Source of the DNA: Anaerolineae bacterium
GTDB lineage: Bacteria; Chloroflexota; Anaerolineae; Aggregatilineales; Phototrophicaceae
NCBI GenBank assembly: GCA_022843745.1
Contig: JALHNB010000028.1
Coordinates: 27,604-91,603 of the forward strand
Direction of reading: 5' to 3'
DNA length: 64,000 nt
Positions 44,450 through 54,717 of this stretch are shown one piece after another. Every line of letters begins with the position of its first letter. Position 1 is the first letter of the stretch. Under the pieces are notes generated by a model. That model ran no database searches, was not told the DNA's origin, and was given only the letters and a program-made list of their open reading frames with translations. Position numbers and translations under genes: made by a program.

Positions 44450-44632
44450 TTAACCTCCTATCTACCCTCAATTTATGGTCGCAATACAGGGATTGCCAGA
44501 AATAAATGTTTTGTAAATCTTAGGAAATCCTATTCGGCTGTTAGTTTTATTCAACGTCTTATCACTACCCTTAAATCATAACGCACATTACACACCTCAT
44601 TGTGCGGGTGTGATTAACGAATGGGGGAAATC

Positions 44633-45610
44633 ATGGCGAAAAACATTGCCAGTCTGTCACTTGATCTTGATAATAAATGGTCGTACATGAAAACACATGG
44701 CGATGCAGGGTGGGAATCTTTCCCTTCATATTTTGACATTCTTATTCCACGTGTATTGCAATTTTTGAAGGAACGCAATCAGACCATCACGTTCTTTATC
44801 GTTGGTCAGGATGCCGATCTCGAAAAAAATCACCGATATCTGAAAATGATTACCGATGCCGGACATGAAATCGGCAACCACTCTTTTAATCACGAACCCT
44901 GGCTGCATCTCTATAGCGAAACCCAGATCGAGGAAGAGCTGGCACGCGCTGAAAAAGCTATTGAAGCCGTGACCGGACAGCGTCCGATTGGATTTCGTGG
45001 GCCGGGTTTCAGCCTCTCACAATCTGTTTTAAAGGTCTTGAAGCGCCGGGGTTATCAATATGATTGCTCTACGTTCCCAACTTTTCTGGGGCCGTTGGCG
45101 CGTGCTTATTACTTTATGACTACGCGGTTGTCTGAGGAAGAAAAGAATCAACGTAAAAAACTCTTTGGAACCCTCGATGAAGGGTTTCGAACAAACAAAT
45201 CCTATCGCTGGCAAATGGACAATGGCGGACTGGTCGAAATCCCTGTAACGACCATGCCTATTTTTAAACTCCCGTTTCATCTGAGCTATATTTTGTATCT
45301 GAGTGTCTATTCGAAAACTCTTGCGTTAACCTATTTCCGAATTGCCCTATGGATGTGCTGGTTAACCGGGATACAGCCATCCATCCTGCTGCACCCGTTA
45401 GACTTTCTGGGTAATGATGATATGCAGGATTTGTCGTTCTTTCCGGCGATGAATATCCCTAGTACCAAGAAGCTGGAAGTGGTGAGCGCGGCTCTAGGCA
45501 TCCTGAGCGCATCTTATAACATTGTACCCATGAAAGAACATGCTCGTCAGCTCGGCCCTGTCAGCGAACTGCCGGTGGTGGAGCCTGTTTTTCGCTCAGG
45601 GGGAGCATAA
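44633..45610 (+). CDS. Polysaccharide deacetylase (NodB homology domain)
   Basis: 325 residues from the ATG at 44633, preceded by GGGGGA; an in-frame ATG at 44621 has none. The metal and catalytic motifs are visible: SLDLDNKW (Asp pair), GHEIGNHSFNHEPW (HxxxH), and GFRGPGFSLS (motif 3, Arg). HPLDFLGNDD near residue 260 carries the later His. It would remove N- or O-acetyl groups from a glycan. No signal peptide is present, so it likely acts on cytosolic lipid-linked intermediates. The long insertion around residues 150-230 is unusual. Confidence 0.85.
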   Translation: MAKNIASLSLDLDNKWSYMKTHGDAGWESFPSYFDILIPRVLQFLKERNQTITFFIVGQDADLEKNHRYLKMITDAGHEIGNHSFNHEPWLHLYSETQIEEELARAEKAIEAVTGQRPIGFRGPGFSLSQSVLKVLKRRGYQYDCSTFPTFLGPLARAYYFMTTRLSEEEKNQRKKLFGTLDEGFRTNKSYRWQMDNGGLVEIPVTTMPIFKLPFHLSYILYLSVYSKTLALTYFRIALWMCWLTGIQPSILLHPLDFLGNDDMQDLSFFPAMNIPSTKKLEVVSAALGILSASYNIVPMKEHARQLGPVSELPVVEPVFRSGGA

Positions 45611-45701
45611 AGAGGATAAATTTTGTGCTTAACCTGCTCTGAGACTTTTATATTGCTCAACTTTATCGTAATCAGTGCGCTGGGTTTATTGGAAGCGTAA
45701 T

Positions 45702-46754
45702 ATGTGGAATTTGCTGAAAAGACTAGCTAACCTGTTTGTGCCTGCGCACATACAAGACCCTGGATTGCTCTTCAGGATGATTGGGTCGAAAGATAAGGCT
45801 GCATGGTTCACGTTGGTGATAACGTTTCTGGGGGTTGTGTGTCTACCTTTGGATTTACTGCTCTACCATTTATCGGAGAAGAAGCGCTACAACCGTGCAT
45901 CCAGGCCGAATCAACCGATTATTTTCATCTGCGGGACTCCCAGAACCGGAACAACCCTGATGGAACAGGTGCTTGCCAAACATCTGCCTGTGACCTATTT
46001 TAATAACCTGACGGCAGTTTTCCCTCGATCACCGATTACCGCGAACTTGCTGTTTCAACGGTTCATGCGCCCGAAGATAGAATTTAAAAGCTATTACAGC
46101 AAGACTTTGGGATTCTCTGGGCCAAATGATGCCTTTTATCTTTGGAATCGGTGGATGACGGAAGATGAAACCGGAATGCAATGTGTTCTGATCGATTCTC
46201 GAGAAGACTCAATGGTCAAGTTCTTTGGCGCTTATCAAGAAGCATTTCACAAGCCTCTCCTCAGTAAAAATAACAGCCTGAACACCCGTGCCAAACGGAT
46301 CGCCGATGTATTCGAAAATGCATATTTCATCTGTATGACGCGCGACCCAGCCTATCTCGCGCAGGCGCTGTTGCAAACTCGAATGGAAATCCAGGGAGAT
46401 GCTCATATCCAATATGGTGTAGACAACCCAGATAAGCCTGAGATTGCTCAGACAAGTTTTGTGGCGAGCATCTGCGATCAAGTGCTCTACCATGAGCAAA
46501 AAAACCATGAGCAGCAGCAGTTAATCGGCTCTGATCGATTCTGGATTGTGCCTTATGAAGAATTCTGTAAATCACCTGCGGCTTATGTTGCCAAAGTTTA
46601 CCAGGAGATGCTTAATCAGCCCGTTGATCGGGAGGCGTTAGAAAAAAATCTACCACCATTCGTGACTTCCAACCAGATAAGAGTAGCTCCAGAGTTATTT
46701 GAAGAAATTCAGCAGACCCTTGCTCACATGCGCGATAGAAGCAAATCAAGCTAA
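45702..46754 (+). CDS. Sulfotransferase family protein
   Basis: 350 residues from the ATG at 45702, which has GGAAG 7 bases upstream; a GTG at 45675 is in frame but has no ribosome site. PIIFICGTPRTGTTLMEQVLAKHLP near residue 80 is the 5'-phosphosulfate-binding loop, and AYFICMTRDPAYLAQALLQTR near 200 contains the 3'-phosphate Arg/Ser region. VPYEEFCKSPAAYVAKVYQEM near residue 290 is the usual C-terminal part. It would move sulfate from PAPS onto a sugar hydroxyl. A hydrophobic segment at residues 35-60 may tether it to the membrane. PAPS synthesis genes are not in the window. Confidence 0.82.
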   Translation: MWNLLKRLANLFVPAHIQDPGLLFRMIGSKDKAAWFTLVITFLGVVCLPLDLLLYHLSEKKRYNRASRPNQPIIFICGTPRTGTTLMEQVLAKHLPVTYFNNLTAVFPRSPITANLLFQRFMRPKIEFKSYYSKTLGFSGPNDAFYLWNRWMTEDETGMQCVLIDSREDSMVKFFGAYQEAFHKPLLSKNNSLNTRAKRIADVFENAYFICMTRDPAYLAQALLQTRMEIQGDAHIQYGVDNPDKPEIAQTSFVASICDQVLYHEQKNHEQQQLIGSDRFWIVPYEEFCKSPAAYVAKVYQEMLNQPVDREALEKNLPPFVTSNQIRVAPELFEEIQQTLAHMRDRSKSS

Positions 46755-46884
46755 TGGAAAATGGCAAAGCGACAGCGAGAGCAAATGAGATGCTTACGAT
46801 AGGAAATGGACGTGCATAAACAGCAAATTCCCCTGGTTGTACAGCCACCCTAATTATTTCATGTAGTTTTATGGCAGGACTGTA

Positions 46885-48609
46885 GTGCAATTCACGAACA
46901 GTAGACTTAGAAAATATTTCATTTGGTTTTCAATACTGGGCATCGGCCTGCTTTACTCAATATTAGTTATTGGCGTTTTAAACGCCCGAAGCTTTATGGT
47001 AAACGATCAGGGAGTTAAATTCATTCAGGTATCCAGCCTTATCAACAATCAATGGCGGTCACTGGCGATTGATTACCCTGGCGAAGTTCTAGACCCGCTT
47101 CACGAGTATGCCCCATTTCCCGATGCTTTCTTTTATCAGAAAGGGCAAGAGACATATGGCATTTACTCAGTTCCGTTTGTGGCAGCAACCAGCTTCTTTT
47201 ATGCCATATTTGGAATTTATGGACTATACATAATCCCAATTGGAGCAACATTAGGGACTATGTTTCTGACATACCATCTCAGTGCGCGTTTTTCGTACAG
47301 GTTCAGCCCTCTAGCGCCACTTATCGTCGGTTTAGCCACACCTATGCTGTATTACAGCTTGGAGTTCTGGGAACATTCGGCATCTGTTTTTCTGACCACC
47401 TCAAGCATCTTTTTATTGTTCGTGTATATTCGTCGCCCGGAGATAAAGTTATTAATACTGGCCGGGCTTATAATGGGCGCTTCGGTCTGGATCAGACAAG
47501 AACTCTACGCCATGCTTCCGGCAAGCTTATTGCTGCTCATTCTGCTGCGTCCTTCCCGTTTTTTGCGCTCCATGTTTGCCTATATTGTTGGCGTGACAAC
47601 CCTGATTATCCCGTTGTGGGTTTTCGCGTGGAGTCAAACAGGCAGTATTCTAGGTCAACATGTTAAACTTGCCTTCGAAAATTCGCCGACTGTCCAGGAA
47701 CATTTAAGCCCTTTGCAGATGATCTTCCCCTGGTCAAGCGAACGCTGGGTATTAGCGATTATCCTGATTCTCGTTAGTCGAGCAGCCTTAAGTCGGGTTA
47801 ATCATAAGCACCAGCGTTCGCTACTGTTTGTTTTAATTGGAGTAGTCATCCTTGTCGTTGGATTTAATATATTTTCCAATCTTCATTTGAGACCTGATGA
47901 CCTCCTGCGATCATTTCCATTGGTTATTTTTCTAGTCTTCCTGGGTACTGGCAGTGTGCCTTTTCCTAAACCGGGTGATGCTGCCCATAGGGAAGGGTGG
48001 GCGATCCTCACCGTAATTGTTGTGTTTTGCGCTGGTGTGATTGCGACATCTCCAGCAGTCGGTGGCCCCGCGCAATGGGGGCCTCGGTTCCTACTCCCGA
48101 TCTACCCATTATTGGTTGTGTTGGTTATCTATACACTGGAACATCTCTCTACGGGAAATTACTTCAGCACTTTGCCCGGCGCGGCGATAATCCTCACATT
48201 TGTCTCGTTGTTGGTGGCTAGCACGGCAGTTGAACTGCGAGGGGTTCGTTTCCTTTGGGAAAATAAGCGTGACTATGAAAGATTGATTGTCGCTACAGAA
48301 GAAGCGAGTCCTGTGATTGTGACCAACATCTGGTGGCTTTCGCAGGTGGATGCCACGATCTTCTACAACAAAACGATGTTTCTGGTGGATAATGATCAAA
48401 ATGGCACATTAAATAATTTGCTATTGAAGCTGCGTCAAAATGGTATTGACTCGTTCACTTTCGTAACCACCGCAGATCTGCCTGAAATACATCAAACTTT
48501 CCCAGACTCTACTCAATGGGTAGAGGAAGCGAAACGAGAGGTTAAGATATGGCTCAACGTCGAATTTATTGATTATCAATTTGCCGACACAGAATCCGCG
48601 ATGCGATGA
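46885..48609 (+). CDS. GT-C superfamily membrane glycosyltransferase
   Basis: 574 residues, GTG start with AGGAC upstream. About 11-13 hydrophobic helices, with a first periplasm-side loop containing IDYPGEVLDPLHEYAPFPDAF, an acidic loop typical of GT-C enzymes (ArnT, PMT, AglB-related), then WEHSASVFLTTSSIFLLF. Such proteins transfer sugars from polyprenyl-phosphate carriers at the outer face of the membrane. A second, different GT-C lies at 51666. The DPM1-like GT2 at 54718 could supply its polyprenyl-phosphate sugar. Confidence 0.75.
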   Translation: MQFTNSRLRKYFIWFSILGIGLLYSILVIGVLNARSFMVNDQGVKFIQVSSLINNQWRSLAIDYPGEVLDPLHEYAPFPDAFFYQKGQETYGIYSVPFVAATSFFYAIFGIYGLYIIPIGATLGTMFLTYHLSARFSYRFSPLAPLIVGLATPMLYYSLEFWEHSASVFLTTSSIFLLFVYIRRPEIKLLILAGLIMGASVWIRQELYAMLPASLLLLILLRPSRFLRSMFAYIVGVTTLIIPLWVFAWSQTGSILGQHVKLAFENSPTVQEHLSPLQMIFPWSSERWVLAIILILVSRAALSRVNHKHQRSLLFVLIGVVILVVGFNIFSNLHLRPDDLLRSFPLVIFLVFLGTGSVPFPKPGDAAHREGWAILTVIVVFCAGVIATSPAVGGPAQWGPRFLLPIYPLLVVLVIYTLEHLSTGNYFSTLPGAAIILTFVSLLVASTAVELRGVRFLWENKRDYERLIVATEEASPVIVTNIWWLSQVDATIFYNKTMFLVDNDQNGTLNNLLLKLRQNGIDSFTFVTTADLPEIHQTFPDSTQWVEEAKREVKIWLNVEFIDYQFADTESAMR

Positions 48610-48756
48610 TCTTTATTTTGTGAGCCAATTGAATGTTCGGTGTCTACCTGCTTCCCATTCTGTTTGCTTCCGGCTTCTAAAATGGGGAGTGCATAAAGTA
48701 GAGCCTATGTCTACGGAAAATGAAGTTGTTTAGTAATTGATGGGGGGCATCATTTC

Positions 48757-49761
48757 ATGAAACGTCCAAGTGTCGGTGTCATCGTGCGTGTCTTGTTAAG
48801 TATTGGACTCCTGGTTGTTTTGCTCATGCTGGTTGACCGCCAGGCGCTTTTACAGGCTTTCGTGGACATGGATGCGCAGTTGTTTGTAATTGGGCTGCTT
48901 GTCTATGCCTTGTCAGTTGGGGTATGGTCGTTCCGATGGCTGCTTATAATCCGCGCTGCGGGTGAAACTGTTGGCTATGTGCGAGTATTTTTGACGACAC
49001 TGGTCGGGCTTTTCTTTTCTCAGTTTTTGCCAGCGACGGTGGGAACCGATGTTGCACGTATGGTTGAGCTTACGGATGGGGAAGGTACAAACGCGAAGGT
49101 CGTTTCAACGGTGCTGCTGGATCGCCTGATCGGGTTAATATCGCTGGTTATTATGGCGTTGGTGGCGCTGGTTTTTAGTTTTGCAGTCGTTGGCGGTCAG
49201 GAATCGGGTATCGTGTTCCTCACGATTGGAGCTTTTTTGGCTTTGGTTATAGGCTGGCTCGTTTTTTTCAATCGAGGATTGATGCGCCGTTTTAATTGGG
49301 TGTTCAAGCTGCCGTTCGCAGGGCGTATCGAATCGGGTATCCGCAATATTTATGATTCGCTGCATCAATTACAGAAGCAACCCCGTATGCTGGTGTTCGC
49401 GCTGTCTGTATCCTTTGTAGCGCAGATCATCGAAATTTTCTCTATCGTTTTTATCGCAAGAGCATTGAACATTCAGATCCCGGTAGTGGATTTCTTTATC
49501 TTCGTTCCATTGGTTTGGATTGTAACGACAATACCCATCTCAATCAGCGGCTTGGGCCTGCGTGAGGGTGCGTTCGCTGTGTTTTTCGCTCAGGTGGGCG
49601 TTTCGTCCTCAGATGCTGTAGCTGTATCGCTCATTTATTACGTTTACCACCTCGTGCTCGGCATTCTGGGCGGCTTCGTGTTTTTGAGATCATCGCTAAG
49701 ACGGTATGCAAAGTCCACTGCTAAAGTAGCTTTAGAGGCAACAGACTCCGTCTCACACTAA
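48757..49761 (+). CDS. Flippase-like / lysylphosphatidylglycerol synthase TM-region protein (UPF0104)
   Basis: 334 residues with about eight hydrophobic helices. LVGLFFSQFLPATVGTDVARMVELT near residue 90 and IPISISGLGLREGAFAVFFAQVG near 260 are the two signatures of the UPF0104/MprF-transmembrane family. Without the MprF synthase domain such proteins are often found beside GT2 and GT-C genes and are thought to move polyprenyl- or lipid-linked sugars across the membrane. It fits this cluster well. GGGGGG precedes the ATG. Specific substrate unknown. Confidence 0.82.
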   Translation: MKRPSVGVIVRVLLSIGLLVVLLMLVDRQALLQAFVDMDAQLFVIGLLVYALSVGVWSFRWLLIIRAAGETVGYVRVFLTTLVGLFFSQFLPATVGTDVARMVELTDGEGTNAKVVSTVLLDRLIGLISLVIMALVALVFSFAVVGGQESGIVFLTIGAFLALVIGWLVFFNRGLMRRFNWVFKLPFAGRIESGIRNIYDSLHQLQKQPRMLVFALSVSFVAQIIEIFSIVFIARALNIQIPVVDFFIFVPLVWIVTTIPISISGLGLREGAFAVFFAQVGVSSSDAVAVSLIYYVYHLVLGILGGFVFLRSSLRRYAKSTAKVALEATDSVSH

Positions 49762-49775
49762 AACTCTGCTGCCTC
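49735..49775. terminator. Possible bidirectional terminator hairpin between convergent genes
   Basis: GAGGCAACAGA (49735-49745) and TCTGCTGCCTC (49765-49775) pair over 11 positions with one mismatch around a 19-base loop. It overlaps the end of the flippase-like gene and faces the convergent ABC transporter gene. No clear T-run follows on either strand. Confidence 0.35.
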
Positions 49776-49782
49776 CAATTGC

Positions 49783-51516
49783 TTAGTTCAGCCTTGCGTG
49801 AGCCTCATGAAGCCGTTGGTAGCGGCCATTTCCGAAAATCAGTTCTTGATGCCGACCTTGTTCAACAATGCGCCCGCGTTCCAGAACAACGATCTGATCG
49901 GCATTCTTGATCGTGGAGAGACGATGGGCGATGACAATTGACGTGCGTCCCTTCATCAACTCATTTAACGCCTCCTGGATTTCGGCTTCTGTTTCCGTAT
50001 CAACGGCTGAAGTTGCCTCGTCCAGAATCAGGATAGGGGCGTTCTTGAGCACAGCACGGGCAATGGCGAGACGCTGTTTTTGACCGCCTGAAAGTTTTAC
50101 GCCGCGTTCACCAATTTGCGTGTCATAACCTTGCGGCAGCGACATGATAAACTCGTGAGCGCGGGCAGCTTTTGAGGCGCGGATAATCGCTTCATCGCTG
50201 GCGGAAAGATCACTGTAGCGAATATTGTCCTTGATCGTTCCATTGAACAAGAACACGTCTTGCAGCACCATACTGATATTCGAACGCAGTCCTCGGATCG
50301 ACATTTTTCGGATGTCGATGCCATCAATGGTGACACTCCCTGACGCGACATCATAAAAACGTGGAAGCAGGCTGGCGATAGTTGTCTTGCCTGCACCGGT
50401 TGGCCCGGCAACCGCCAACATGTGTCCTGGCATGACCTTGAATGAAACGTTATTGAGCGTCGGGATGCGCTCGTTATATTCGAAGCAGACATTTTTGAAT
50501 TCAACTTCCCCATGCAGCCGACCTGGGTCAATCGCATCCGGTGCATCTTCAACATCCGGCTTAAAATCCAGGACTTCGACGACATGATCAGCTCCAGTCA
50601 GCGCCACGTGCAGCGTTTCATTCATCTGCGCCATCTGTGTGATTGGTTGATAAAAAACGCCCAGATAAAGGACAAAGGCGACTAAATCCTCAACCTGCAT
50701 TGTCCCATTGAGCGCTGCCTGCCCTCCGAACAATACGACGATCACCAGACCAACTGCCGTCAGAAAATCGATAGAAGGCACCAGATAAGCGTGCATTTTC
50801 AGCCCATAGAGCAACGTTTTTGTCGCTTGCCCAGAGTATTCATTGATGCGCTCGTGTTCACGTTTCTCCTGGGTAAAAAGCTGGATTTCTCTGATACCTG
50901 TGAGGTTGTCCTGAACCATACCGACCAGCGTTCCGAGTCTTCCAGACGCATCCTTCATCGCCGTTCGCATTCGTTTTCCTAAGAACAGATTGCTGAAAAA
51001 GAGCAGGGGCATAGGCAGGAGCGTGAGGAGCGCCAAAGTCGGATTCAAGGTGAACAAAATAACGCCAACGCCGATCAGCAGCAGGACATTCACCGTCATA
51101 TCGGGTATATAGTGGGCAATCAGCGGCTCCATATCGCGGGTGTCATTAACGACACGTTTAAGGATTTCACCTGTTTGACGGTCAGCAAAGAACCGCGCAG
51201 AAAGCTGCTGCAAGTGGTTATATACGGCGACTCGCAATGTGTCTACGAAACTGTAGGCCATGATGTGCGCGATATAGGAGTAGAGAAAGCGAAAGATGGA
51301 ACGCAGGATAAATACGACAAGTAACAACACCGCCAGAGTGATTACGCGGTTAACGGCTGCATCTCCCGTTTCGGTACGAATAATCTGGACAAGCTCGCGG
51401 ACAAGCCAGGGGTTTACCAGGTTCATCGCGGTGATGACGCCGGATGATAGTATGACAATGACCATGTGCCAACGGTACTGGCGCAGGTAGGGGAGCAGCC
51501 TACGGAAAGAATACAT
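49783..51516 (-). CDS. ABC transporter, fused permease and ATPase (MsbA-like half-transporter)
   Basis: 577 residues. Six transmembrane helices in residues 1-310 are followed by a nucleotide-binding domain. Walker A is GPTGAGKTT near residue 376, Q-loop VLQDVFLFNG near 415, signature LSGGQKQRLAIARA near 478, Walker B ILILDEATSAVD near 500, and the H-loop IAHRLSTI near 535. Homodimeric exporters of this type flip lipids, lipid-linked sugars or peptides. Between a flippase-like protein and a GT-C gene, a lipid-linked glycan is a plausible cargo. MsbA, PglK and drug exporters cannot be told apart by sequence alone. Confidence 0.87.
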   Translation of the reverse strand: MYSFRRLLPYLRQYRWHMVIVILSSGVITAMNLVNPWLVRELVQIIRTETGDAAVNRVITLAVLLLVVFILRSIFRFLYSYIAHIMAYSFVDTLRVAVYNHLQQLSARFFADRQTGEILKRVVNDTRDMEPLIAHYIPDMTVNVLLLIGVGVILFTLNPTLALLTLLPMPLLFFSNLFLGKRMRTAMKDASGRLGTLVGMVQDNLTGIREIQLFTQEKREHERINEYSGQATKTLLYGLKMHAYLVPSIDFLTAVGLVIVVLFGGQAALNGTMQVEDLVAFVLYLGVFYQPITQMAQMNETLHVALTGADHVVEVLDFKPDVEDAPDAIDPGRLHGEVEFKNVCFEYNERIPTLNNVSFKVMPGHMLAVAGPTGAGKTTIASLLPRFYDVASGSVTIDGIDIRKMSIRGLRSNISMVLQDVFLFNGTIKDNIRYSDLSASDEAIIRASKAARAHEFIMSLPQGYDTQIGERGVKLSGGQKQRLAIARAVLKNAPILILDEATSAVDTETEAEIQEALNELMKGRTSIVIAHRLSTIKNADQIVVLERGRIVEQGRHQELIFGNGRYQRLHEAHARLN

Positions 51517-51665
51517 AGAGTCTCAATCCTGTAAAAAGACGTTGAAAATTCAATTTACAGGTTACTCTATGATCGTTTTTCCGTGTAGTACCATTTGGAA
51601 TAGAAGCTCAGTAAGAGGTGATGTCGCTCGGACTGGAGGTTCGAAATAGGTGGTACACCGCCAGA

Positions 51666-53381
51666 CTAATTGCTGGCGGTTGAATAGACGGCTCGGTAGA
51701 TTGTCAGGCTAGGAAATTCCCATGTAGGCTCTAGCTGGCCTTCGTTTTCTAAACCCACAAACTGCGCTAACGACAGAAGATCGGCTGAGTCCTTGGCATA
51801 GATGTAAATCTGACCATTATCCGCGCGATGCAGCTCAAGCTGTTCTTTGAGAATGTTCACAGCTACGTCTTCACTGCCTGTGGCTTCGTTAATCAAATCG
51901 ATTGATATGACGTTGCGATCTGCAAAGTATGTGATGTAAAAGTCGAGATCCATCCGATCTGATACAAAGAGATCATTCGGATTACTGGCGGTGCCGATTG
52001 CTTCTGAGATGGAGATCGAAGTGTCGTTGTCGCTCTGCCCTTCCGGTAGAAACTGGACAGCAAAGTTGATTACGAAAACCGCGATGACAAAAGCGGATGC
52101 CACACTGAAAAATGTACGATACCTGGGCGCATTCTTGAAATGATTCAGAATGAGCGCCACAGCGACCCACCAACACATCACTGGGGTAATCCAATATTTG
52201 ACAGCGCCAGGCTCCCAGTACCAGTTAAAGCCTGCATAAACGACAAACCAGATAATCAGCGTAACCCAGAGCCATCGGTTCTGGAGCTTTCGCCACTGCA
52301 AAAGCAGCGCCACAACGGGAAGGGCAGTAAAGGCTAATACAACTCCGTTGAAGGCAACTAACAGCGCTTTTCCAACACCATCAATGGAGTCCCAATACGC
52401 TTGCATGGAAGCGAGGGAATTTGGCCCACCTGGTAATAGGACTATTGACCGGGCGAAACCCAACACAGCGCGGAAAGCATCTTTAAGAAAATCAATGCCA
52501 TATGCCGTACCGACTGCTTCGGGGGCATCCTGCCACGTGAATGGGTTAGCCGATTCTGGTGCAGCAGGGTTAAGAACGATGAATAGAATAATAAATATGC
52601 CTAAAACGCCGCAGACCACGCTAAATAGGACGAACTCTTTGATTTTGGCGGCGAGTTTCTGATCGGGATGGAGAAAAGCAATTGCTAACCCGATAGGCAA
52701 AAATGAGAAGATGGCTGTGATATTACTTAATGTAGCAAACCATAAAACAGTCGCCAATGCGACTTTCCCACCCCACCCAATTCGTTTTCCGGCTTTGCTA
52801 TAGCGAATCAGAAGATAGAGTACGAGCGCCAGGGCGGTACCCATCGTGATGGTTTGATAAATGCGTGTGCTGTAAGTCCAATAGGCAGCGCTAACGCCAA
52901 ACCCCAGGCTTGCAAGCGCGGCAAGGCGCGGGTCACAGCCTGTCTCGCAAATGGCGAGGTAGACAAAAAGAACACCTAAGCCGCCCGCTAATGCGCGCAG
53001 GACCAGGATTGGTGTGACGACATTGCCTTCCCATCCTAGCGCCTGCCACAACCGACCTACCAATACAGAAATGGGGTACTCCAAATAATAGCGTGTGTTA
53101 ATTTGGATCGCTCTATCTGGATCATTGGGTATAGAGGGCGCATAGATTTGACTGCCAGCGGGGTGAAAGAAATAATGTCCTGTGACACCATGTTCGATCG
53201 ACATCGCGGCCTGGATATCATCGCCCACATAAAAATATTGTGGCAGGAAGAGGTAAAGGCCCGTTGTAACCGCGAAGACCACTATTGCCAAAATGAGACG
53301 GGTATAATTTTGTGCCGCGTGTCTATCCGCCGGGATAGACGGTAACGGCGGATTTAGATGGGGTCTGCCAGTGTGCTGCAT
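51666..53381 (-). CDS. GT39-like membrane glycosyltransferase (GT-C)
   Basis: 571 residues with about ten helices. The start is uncertain: ATG at 53381 is chosen and overlaps the next gene's end by 59 bases; the ATG at 53435 would overlap by 113, and neither has a clear ribosome site. Motif-like YYLEYPISVLVGRLWQALGW in the first large loop and ENGNVVTPILVLRALAGGLG-like arginine-containing segments agree with GT39/ArnT-type enzymes. It would use a polyprenyl-phosphate sugar at the outer membrane face. The C-terminal 110 residues are a soluble domain. Confidence 0.72.
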   Translation of the reverse strand: MQHTGRPHLNPPLPSIPADRHAAQNYTRLILAIVVFAVTTGLYLFLPQYFYVGDDIQAAMSIEHGVTGHYFFHPAGSQIYAPSIPNDPDRAIQINTRYYLEYPISVLVGRLWQALGWEGNVVTPILVLRALAGGLGVLFVYLAICETGCDPRLAALASLGFGVSAAYWTYSTRIYQTITMGTALALVLYLLIRYSKAGKRIGWGGKVALATVLWFATLSNITAIFSFLPIGLAIAFLHPDQKLAAKIKEFVLFSVVCGVLGIFIILFIVLNPAAPESANPFTWQDAPEAVGTAYGIDFLKDAFRAVLGFARSIVLLPGGPNSLASMQAYWDSIDGVGKALLVAFNGVVLAFTALPVVALLLQWRKLQNRWLWVTLIIWFVVYAGFNWYWEPGAVKYWITPVMCWWVAVALILNHFKNAPRYRTFFSVASAFVIAVFVINFAVQFLPEGQSDNDTSISISEAIGTASNPNDLFVSDRMDLDFYITYFADRNVISIDLINEATGSEDVAVNILKEQLELHRADNGQIYIYAKDSADLLSLAQFVGLENEGQLEPTWEFPSLTIYRAVYSTASN

Positions 53382-54690
53382 CTTTAACAACCTGTTCAGT
53401 AATTTCGTAACTAAAACTTGTCGCTGCTTCACCATTGCCGAGGCTGGGGTAAATCATGACGGTGTTGCACATGTACAGACGATCTACAGGTGTTTTGATT
53501 TTTGGGATGTCGTCCAGTGTACCGATAGGACGTATGGGTTCGACATAGCGTGCCCGCTGCACGATGAAATCGACCATATTGGATTCGTCAAAATCCGGGA
53601 ACATGCGCTTGAGATGAACCAGCCATTCACTTTTCACTTTTTCATCTGACCAGCGAGCCATCTCGTTATCTGGTGCAAGATATTTTGGCAGGTAAACCAG
53701 GTGATGTCCTTTGACATATTTCGTATCGACCAGGTTGGTCGTTTCGACGATGGCAGTGAAAGGAATAGACTCGTCGGTAATGTTGAGGACGTAATAGGGA
53801 ATCAGCGATTCTTTTAAAATCATGACCGGGCATAACACACCCAGGTATTCCTGCCGCATCAGTTGATCATGAAATGGGCGGGGGGCATCTGGCAGCAGCG
53901 CACCGAGGATAGGCGATTGTAAGGTGCTGATAACCGCGTCATATGACTGAAAACCTTCCGCAGTTTGCACCCCGGTAGCCTGCCCGTCCTCAATGACAAT
54001 TTCTTCGATGACAGTATTCAATTTGATGGTAACACCGTATTCTTCGCATTTCGCGGCGAGGGCTTCGATGAGGGTGTAATAGCTGTTTTCCAGATAACAC
54101 ATCATTTCTTTGGATGTGACACCCTGGCGTGTACCCATCATGCGTTTCAGACGTGACCAAATGTAAGTGGCAGGCACATCGGTAAATGCCGTATCAAATT
54201 TCGCACGCAGAAGTGGTTTCCAAACTTTATTATACACACCTCGTCCGCTTACTTTGACAAGCCATTCCTCAACCGGGATATTATCAATTTTGCGCCAGTC
54301 GTTTTCGAACTGAGCATAAATAACCTGGAGCGCCAGACGAAAGCGTTGAAAAATATTCAGCGGCGGAAACGTCATAAAGTCGAGAGGTGTATTGAAGGAG
54401 TGGATTTGACCATTGTCATAAAACCCCTGCTTTGTTGCGGTGAAATGGAGCTTGTCCTTGACACCGCTTTCCTCAATAAGCTGTTGCATGGTCATGTCGC
54501 TGCTGAGGATGGTGTGGTAGAAGCGGTCAATTCGAATGCCATCATAGGGCATGTAGCCCGCTAGTCCGCCGAGATTATCTCCACGCTCGTAGAGGGTGAC
54601 ACTCAGACCCTGCTGGGAGAGTCTATAGGCCAGTGTAACACCCATAATTCCCCCACCGATGACCGCGATGTGCTTGCTTGTCTGATTCAT
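53323..54690 (-). CDS. NAD(P)/FAD-dependent oxidoreductase, UDP-galactopyranose-mutase/HemY-like
   Basis: 455 residues from the ATG at 54690; a TTG at 54699 is also in frame. The FAD loop is IAVIGGGIMGVTLAYRLSQQG...LYERGDNLGGLAGY, with the GG-doublet seen in mutases and protoporphyrinogen-oxidase-like enzymes. RARYVEPIRPIGTLDD and NTVMIYPSLGNGEAATSFSYE near the end are the C-terminal FAD contacts. In clusters with a GT2 and a GT-C, relatives are usually annotated as cell-wall or exopolysaccharide flavoproteins. Its reaction is unknown; sugar ring contraction is one possibility. Confidence 0.78.
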   Translation of the reverse strand: MNQTSKHIAVIGGGIMGVTLAYRLSQQGLSVTLYERGDNLGGLAGYMPYDGIRIDRFYHTILSSDMTMQQLIEESGVKDKLHFTATKQGFYDNGQIHSFNTPLDFMTFPPLNIFQRFRLALQVIYAQFENDWRKIDNIPVEEWLVKVSGRGVYNKVWKPLLRAKFDTAFTDVPATYIWSRLKRMMGTRQGVTSKEMMCYLENSYYTLIEALAAKCEEYGVTIKLNTVIEEIVIEDGQATGVQTAEGFQSYDAVISTLQSPILGALLPDAPRPFHDQLMRQEYLGVLCPVMILKESLIPYYVLNITDESIPFTAIVETTNLVDTKYVKGHHLVYLPKYLAPDNEMARWSDEKVKSEWLVHLKRMFPDFDESNMVDFIVQRARYVEPIRPIGTLDDIPKIKTPVDRLYMCNTVMIYPSLGNGEAATSFSYEITEQVVKDAAHWQTPSKSAVTVYPGG

Positions 54691-54717
54691 AAGTTTCAAT
54701 GCTCGATGATGTTTAAG

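Noticed and set aside
44560..44620. CACACC/GGTGTG stem before the deacetylase
   Set aside because: Only six pairs, no terminator tail, no link to a start or operator.
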